In this document: positions 59,788 to 64,000 of the stretch, in pieces | How the letters are laid out: every line of letters starts with the position of its first letter | Position numbering within the stretch: position 1 is the stretch's first letter | DNA from: Strigops habroptila | Lineage: Eukaryota > Chordata > Aves > Psittaciformes > Psittacidae | Length of the DNA stretch: 64,000 bases | Direction: 5' to 3' | NCBI RefSeq assembly: GCF_004027225.2 | Contig: NC_044284.2 | Coordinates: forward strand, 44,254,420-44,318,419 | Translations under genes and position numbers: made by a program | The notes under the pieces: model-generated | The model's input: the letters and a program-made list of their open reading frames with translations, nothing else | Databases searched by the model: none | What the model was told of the DNA's origin: nothing

Positions 59788-62700
59788 GTAACGGCACCCC
59801 CGGTGCCCCCCTCCCCAAACCCCCTTCGCAGGGGACCCCGCGGGCACCCCCTGTCCCCGGAGCCCCCCCACGGACAGTCTCCCCCCGGGCAAACTGGTGT
59901 CCCCAGACTACCCCTCCCGCAGCCTCTTGGGGAGCATGGGTGCCCTCATCCCCAAGCTGACCCCCTCAGGCAGGGCTGGGGACCCCCAGAACAATGTACC
60001 CCTTGGGTTGGCACCCCTGGGCGGGCAGGTTTGAGGGCCCTTGGGCTGGACACCCCAAAGCAGCATTCCTGCAGTGGGTGCTTCTTGGTGCATGCTGCTG
60101 GGTACCCCCTTTCGCTGGGCTGGGCCCTGTGGGTGACCTCGCTGGGGCGGGCAGGAGATGGTATCACGCTGTGGGTCGGCAGAGTAGGTCCTGCAGGCAG
60201 GGCACCCCGGTGTCCCCCTTTGGGCAGGGCTGCCTGAGCCGCGCTGCGCGCAGGGCAGTGTGGGGTGCTGTCTGCCTGCCGTCTACAGCTGCTGCATGGG
60301 TGGGAATGGGCCTGGCAAGGGAGGAAGCCTCTGCATCAGAGGCATCTGCGGGAGGCCCCCAGGTTCACCCATCACTGATTCTTTCTGTCCGTGTGATATG
60401 CTTTTTAATGCTGTAACATACCTAGACACCCAGGCAGAGGTCAGGTCTCTACTATGCTAGGTTTGTCACGGGAGGAGATTGATATGTCCCAAAAAGAGTG
60501 GTACTACCTCCATTTTACCCACTGGGATGTGCTTATCCATGTTCCAGAGACTGACCTTCTGAGCGCTTGGCCCTCATGCTTTAGCAGAGCCTGTCCTCCA
60601 AAGCCCTTAGGGGTGACAGGACTGGTTTTCCCTTGCTGCCTCCCTCTGAAGTCTGGTTCTCCCTCTCTCTGAACAGCACGCTGCCTCCTGCAGCTTTTGC
60701 GGTGATCAGGGCGGTGGTGGAATGTGACTGTTTAATTGCTTGTTACCAATGCCTGTCACTGTGTCTGGCTGTAGTGACGCTGTACGGCGTGTTCACCAAC
60801 CACTACTCTGCAAATGGCCCATCTCGCTGTCTCCTGCTGGAGCTGCTGGACATCAGCGTGTCTGAGCTGCTGCTGCACTCCAGCAACCAGGGCTGCTCCA
60901 TGTGGGTGATCCAGCACTGCGCCCGAGATGTTCTTGAAGCCCTGGCTTTCCTGCACCACAAAGGCTACGTGCACGCAGACCTCAAGCCACGCAACATCCT
61001 GTGGAGCGCAGAGGAGGAGTGCTTTAAGCTCATTGACTTTGGACTTAGCTTCAAAGAGGGGAATCAGGTTTGTAACCTGCTGCTGTCTAAGCGGTTGGCT
61101 CTGTGTTGTGTGGGTCTGTGATCTCTTTGGTTCATTGAGTGTAGGAGTTGACGTGACCTGATCGAAGTAGTAGCTGAGCCGGTGCTGAGGGTTTCCTGGA
61201 AAAGGCTAAAACGTTGTGTTCCCATTCTCTTTGCATGTCTTTCTTGATGTCTTAAGCCTTTGTGCTACGTATGACCACGAATTCCAAAGTTAATGATGCC
61301 TGAAAGAAGTGGTGTGTCAGCTTCCTGGAAGGTTTGCTAGTTTTAATGTGGTCAGACGCATGGGAGCACCCAGATCTATAGAATTTCCTTTTATCATCCC
61401 TTATCGCATGTAGTAATCCAGGCTTCACCATCAGCCTCCCAGTCAACTGCATTATCTCTGGCAGTGTCCTTGTGCTTGTCTTTACTTTCATCCTGTCTTC
61501 AGCAGCTTCCCTTTTTTGGGAAGTCTGGATGTGCCTTTCCCATGTCATTGTGTTGACAAAAGCCCATACTCTGGTTGTGGGTAGGCAGTGTCCGTTCTTT
61601 ACTGACACAGACAGATCTCTGCCTGTTCTACTGTGCTTTTCCCGTTTGCCGGGCTTTCACTCTGTCTTCATGTGGTCACTTTTTTTGTTTTGATGATTCT
61701 GGGTTTTGTAAGTTTGTCTTTGCTGTTTTCATTCTCTTCTGTGGCCTCTTATGAAAGCAAAGAGCCTCAGGAGGTTCTGCTGTTGGTTTGATAGAGCTTC
61801 CTTTTACCCCTCCCTCTCCCAGTAATAGCCTGTGAGGGGTATCAGTAAAGCTTTTTCATCAGGTAGCCTCTTAGCAAATTTGCCTTTAATGGTTGGGTGA
61901 TGGGCAGTAGGTTTAGTAAACAAATGATTTTTTTTCCATGCAGACATTGTCCTGGCTTGTCCCTATTCTGTGCACTCTACTCATTTAGAGGTTTTAAATT
62001 CATATACTTTTTTTACGGGTTTACCTGGTACTGACAGTACAGCCCACTGTGAATATCAGGACTGTGTGGGTGATCTGTCTGCATTCTTTGGTACAGGAGT
62101 TGTTTTTAATGTTTGCGCTTCTTAACTCCTCCATGTTGTCTTCAATTCTCCCACATTCTTGGCTGAAAGCTGGTTTATGCTGGTAATCTGTTGCTGTCTA
62201 TCAGCAAAAAACATTCTCCTGGTGTCCCATGTCTAATGCAGATGTTTTTTTTTTTTAATTCAGATCTGTGTTTTGTTGCTTGCTCTGCGACTTGCCTCAT
62301 AATAGTTGATCAGGTGTTTTACTTGCTTCTGTGGTTCCTTCTAATCTGCTTTGTTTGGCTCAGTTTCCTTTTCCAGTTCCCAGAAATATGCTGGCTCTAT
62401 GGGTGAACCTTCTCATCTTGCTTTGGTTGTGCATTGGGTATCAGCTTCCCCTCACCACCGCTACCTTGGGCAACAGCACATGTACATGATTTCCTTATAT
62501 GAGTCAAGACTATACTACTTTTATTTATGACAGCTCTGCCAAGCTTATCCTTGCATAACTTTTCCTGCTGTTACTGTTTAACAGAGAATGGCTGTGCACA
62601 GAGCAAGGTCTCAACCACTTACATCTCTCAAAATGCCTTAGATGGTAGGAGTGAAATTCCATCTCACTCTGTGGCCAATGACCACAATGTTTTCTCTATC

Positions 62701-64000
62701 TCTAAATGTTATTTGGTGGGGCTGCTAAATTGCTGCTTTTGCCATGCTAGAGGTTCTGCTCTTTGCTGATAGGAGGAGGGACACTGATGAGCAATTTATG
62801 TATCAATTTTTTTTTAAGTTATAAGCCACTTTGGCAATCTCTTTGCCTGAAAACGTCTTCTGTAAACTTTATTTTTCAATGAGAGAACCAGATAAATTTG
62901 ATTTGAATATATTCCCTTGGTAAGAATTCCCAATCCTGCACCTTACGCAGGAAGTAGGCTTGCCTGTTCTTGTGTCGTTCTTTTTGTTGCGACAGTGTAC
63001 CTAAGATGAGCCTTCCCGTGTTAAAAAGGTGCAGCATGCAGTTTGTCTTTGGACACTTACAAGACTTGGCTACACAAAGCCACAGCCAACTGATCGGATA
63101 TTGGCTGTGAGCAGGAGGCTGGGCTGGAGACCTTCAGAGCAGCCCCTCCAGCCAGAGCTTCTGTGATTCTGGAATTTCCTGGTTTCTTTTAAGCAGGTGG
63201 TGTGTGGGCATTTTGTCTTACTCTGCCAGCCACAGCAGCTGAGCAGGTATTGATTGCTGCAGCGCTTCTGGCTGCAAGGGAGAGAAGGAAGAGGAGCGTA
63301 GGAAGCGCCTTTGATAATTTCCTTGCCTGAGCTTTAGGTGCCTGCCTCGTTCTTCTAACGTTTTGTTCCAGAGAGCATCAGTGCTTGAATAATGGCAGCT
63401 GTAACTGAGCCTTGCTGTTCTGACTGGGCTGTTTGTGCTCTCATGCAGCTGATGCGGGAGCATATTGTGGGTGTTTGAGCCTTATCCTGAAACTTCTAGT
63501 GTCTTCTGTGCTTACAAGAGGCAATAGGTCAGCCCACAGTGACATCCAGCCTCTTCCTCCCAGCAGACCTGTCTTTCAGAAAGATCAGATGTTACTGGGA
63601 TGCCTGCTGTTTTGCTGGGAGATGTTTTCTCTTCCAGACAGTCTTGGTTTCTTTCCTTATCAACACAGCAGTATAGCGAGTTGAATTGCCTACCTACAAC
63701 ACTCTCTGTCAATTTAGCTATGTTTTGGTGACCTGTTTGGAAGGGTATCTATGAACTGATTTAAGAATAGAGTGGAGAACCTGAATCTGGAAAATAACTT
63801 TTTCTGTGTGTTTGATCTTCTGTAGGATGTGAAATATATTCAAACAGACGGGTATCGAGCTCCAGAGGCAGAACTGCAGAACTGCCTGGCTCAGGCAGGG
63901 CTCCAGAGTGAGACGGAGTGTACCTCTGCTGTGGATCTGTGGAGTCTGGGAATTGTTTTACTGGAAATGTTCTCAGGAATGAAACTGAAACATACAGTCC
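59502..64000 (+). CDS. UHMK1: UHMK1 (KIS), U2AF-homology-motif Ser/Thr kinase; 5' part only
   Basis: CDS join(59502..59787, 60775..61067, 63826..>64000); 251 residues present, truncated by the window. Human UHMK1 is about 419 aa, and the C-terminal UHM domain lies outside. Kinase motifs: Gly-rich loop GSGSSASVY (26-34), ATP-binding Lys50 in AVKEF, catalytic loop HADLKPRN (162-169; His-Ala-Asp rather than His-Arg-Asp, as in the family), DFG 183-185 and APE 205-207. Known targets are SF1, p27Kip1 and stathmin, with roles in splicing, cell-cycle exit and neuronal RNA transport. The start ATG (gcaccATGt) gives MSGCVWGA, matching the mammalian MAGSGCAWGA region. Confidence 0.97.
59788..60774 (+). 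other. UHMK1: UHMK1 intron 1
   Basis: GC-rich intron of 987 bp, with many short G and C runs in its first half. It ends tggctgtag. No other feature seen. Confidence 0.85.
60775..61067 (+). CDS. UHMK1: UHMK1 coding exon 2
   Basis: Residues 96-193, [20 protein letters not shown] to SFKEGNQ, carrying the catalytic and DFG motifs. Acceptor gctgtag|TG, donor CAG|gtttgt (weak, T at +4), phase 0 out. The sequence is close to the human one. Confidence 0.97.
61068..63825 (+). other. UHMK1: UHMK1 intron 2
   Basis: T-rich phase-0 intron of 2.76 kb, with a T run near 62,247-62,257 and a CR1 3'-end fragment at 63,050-63,174. No exon or RNA gene recognised. Confidence 0.8.
63050..63174 (+). repeat. Decayed CR1 3'-end fragment
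   Basis: The order 'acaagacttggctacacaaa', 'gagcaggaggctgggctgga', 'gaccttcagagcagcccctc' and 'ttctgtgattctgga' matches the CR1 3' UTR and terminal repeats in plus orientation, with substitutions. It ends before the UHMK1 exon 3 acceptor. Confidence 0.65.
63826..64000 (+). CDS. UHMK1: UHMK1 coding exon 3 (cut by window end)
   Basis: Residues 194-251 and one base: [20 protein letters not shown] and onward to [14 protein letters not shown]. It contains the activation-segment end (APE) and the start of the C-lobe helices. Acceptor cttctgtag|GAT. It continues beyond the window. Confidence 0.96.

Larger units (their letters stand above)
59150..59830 (+). promoter_or_regulatory. UHMK1: UHMK1 CpG-island promoter
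   Basis: Very dense CpG sequence with GC boxes (ggggcggg at 59,343-59,350; ccccgcccc near 59,374), an ETS-type TTCCGG at 59,384-59,389 and a YY1-like ATGGCGGC at 59,395-59,402. This combination is typical of housekeeping initiation regions. The transcription start is probably near 59,380-59,400, by inference. Confidence 0.7.

Noticed and set aside
1-64000. tRNA, rRNA, microRNA, CRISPR, bacterial operon or viral insertion
   Set aside because: No cloverleaf, rRNA-like, array or retroviral gag/pol/LTR pattern was seen. A microRNA in NOS1AP (as in human) could not be recognised by eye.

Overview
This is a vertebrate nuclear genomic window with intron-containing genes, GT-AG splice sites, CpG-island promoters and AATAAA poly(A) signals. 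It most likely comes from a bird. The evidence is compact introns, few interspersed repeats, and a well-preserved CR1 LINE of avian type just upstream of UHMK1, plus more decayed CR1 relics. The species cannot be fixed from the sequence. The gene content corresponds to human 1q23.3.

Layout: 1-13.4 kb is gene-free upstream sequence with an old CR1 relic, AT-rich blocks that look like conserved non-coding elements, and an orphan GC/CpG-rich patch with a TATA-like motif near 10.65-11.1 kb. NOS1AP (plus strand) starts in a CpG island at 13.86 kb and has ten coding exons up to 50,609. Its first two introns (10.0 and 18.8 kb) fill most of the window, and its 3' UTR appears to end near 53.26 kb. SPATA46 lies antisense (53,778-55,000, two coding exons) and converges on the NOS1AP 3' end. 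The C1orf226 orthologue (plus strand, two coding exons, 55,709-56,535) follows, with a putative 3' UTR to about 58.2 kb. A minus-strand CR1 (58.45-59.1 kb) then abuts the CpG-island promoter of UHMK1 (plus strand), whose first two coding exons and part of the third are present. UHMK1 is cut by the window end.

The intron phases of the reconstructed models check out. NOS1AP is 1,482 nt (493 aa), SPATA46 603 nt (200 aa) and C1orf226 744 nt (247 aa). UHMK1 is open through residue 251 at the window edge.

NOS1AP shows several built-in alternatives. Tandem acceptors at exon 4 add or omit five residues. An in-frame ATG 60 nt before exon 9 would give a short isoform of 209 aa. The exon 9 donor is in the same phase as the first C1orf226 acceptor, so a NOS1AP-C1orf226 fusion would be in frame and would swap the nNOS PDZ ligand for the C1orf226 sequence, with SPATA46 nested antisense inside the fusion intron. 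I see no novel enzymatic, defence or mobile system. The possible read-through is the most interesting signal. SH2D1B, which lies between C1orf226 and UHMK1 in human, is not visible in the 3 kb between them here.
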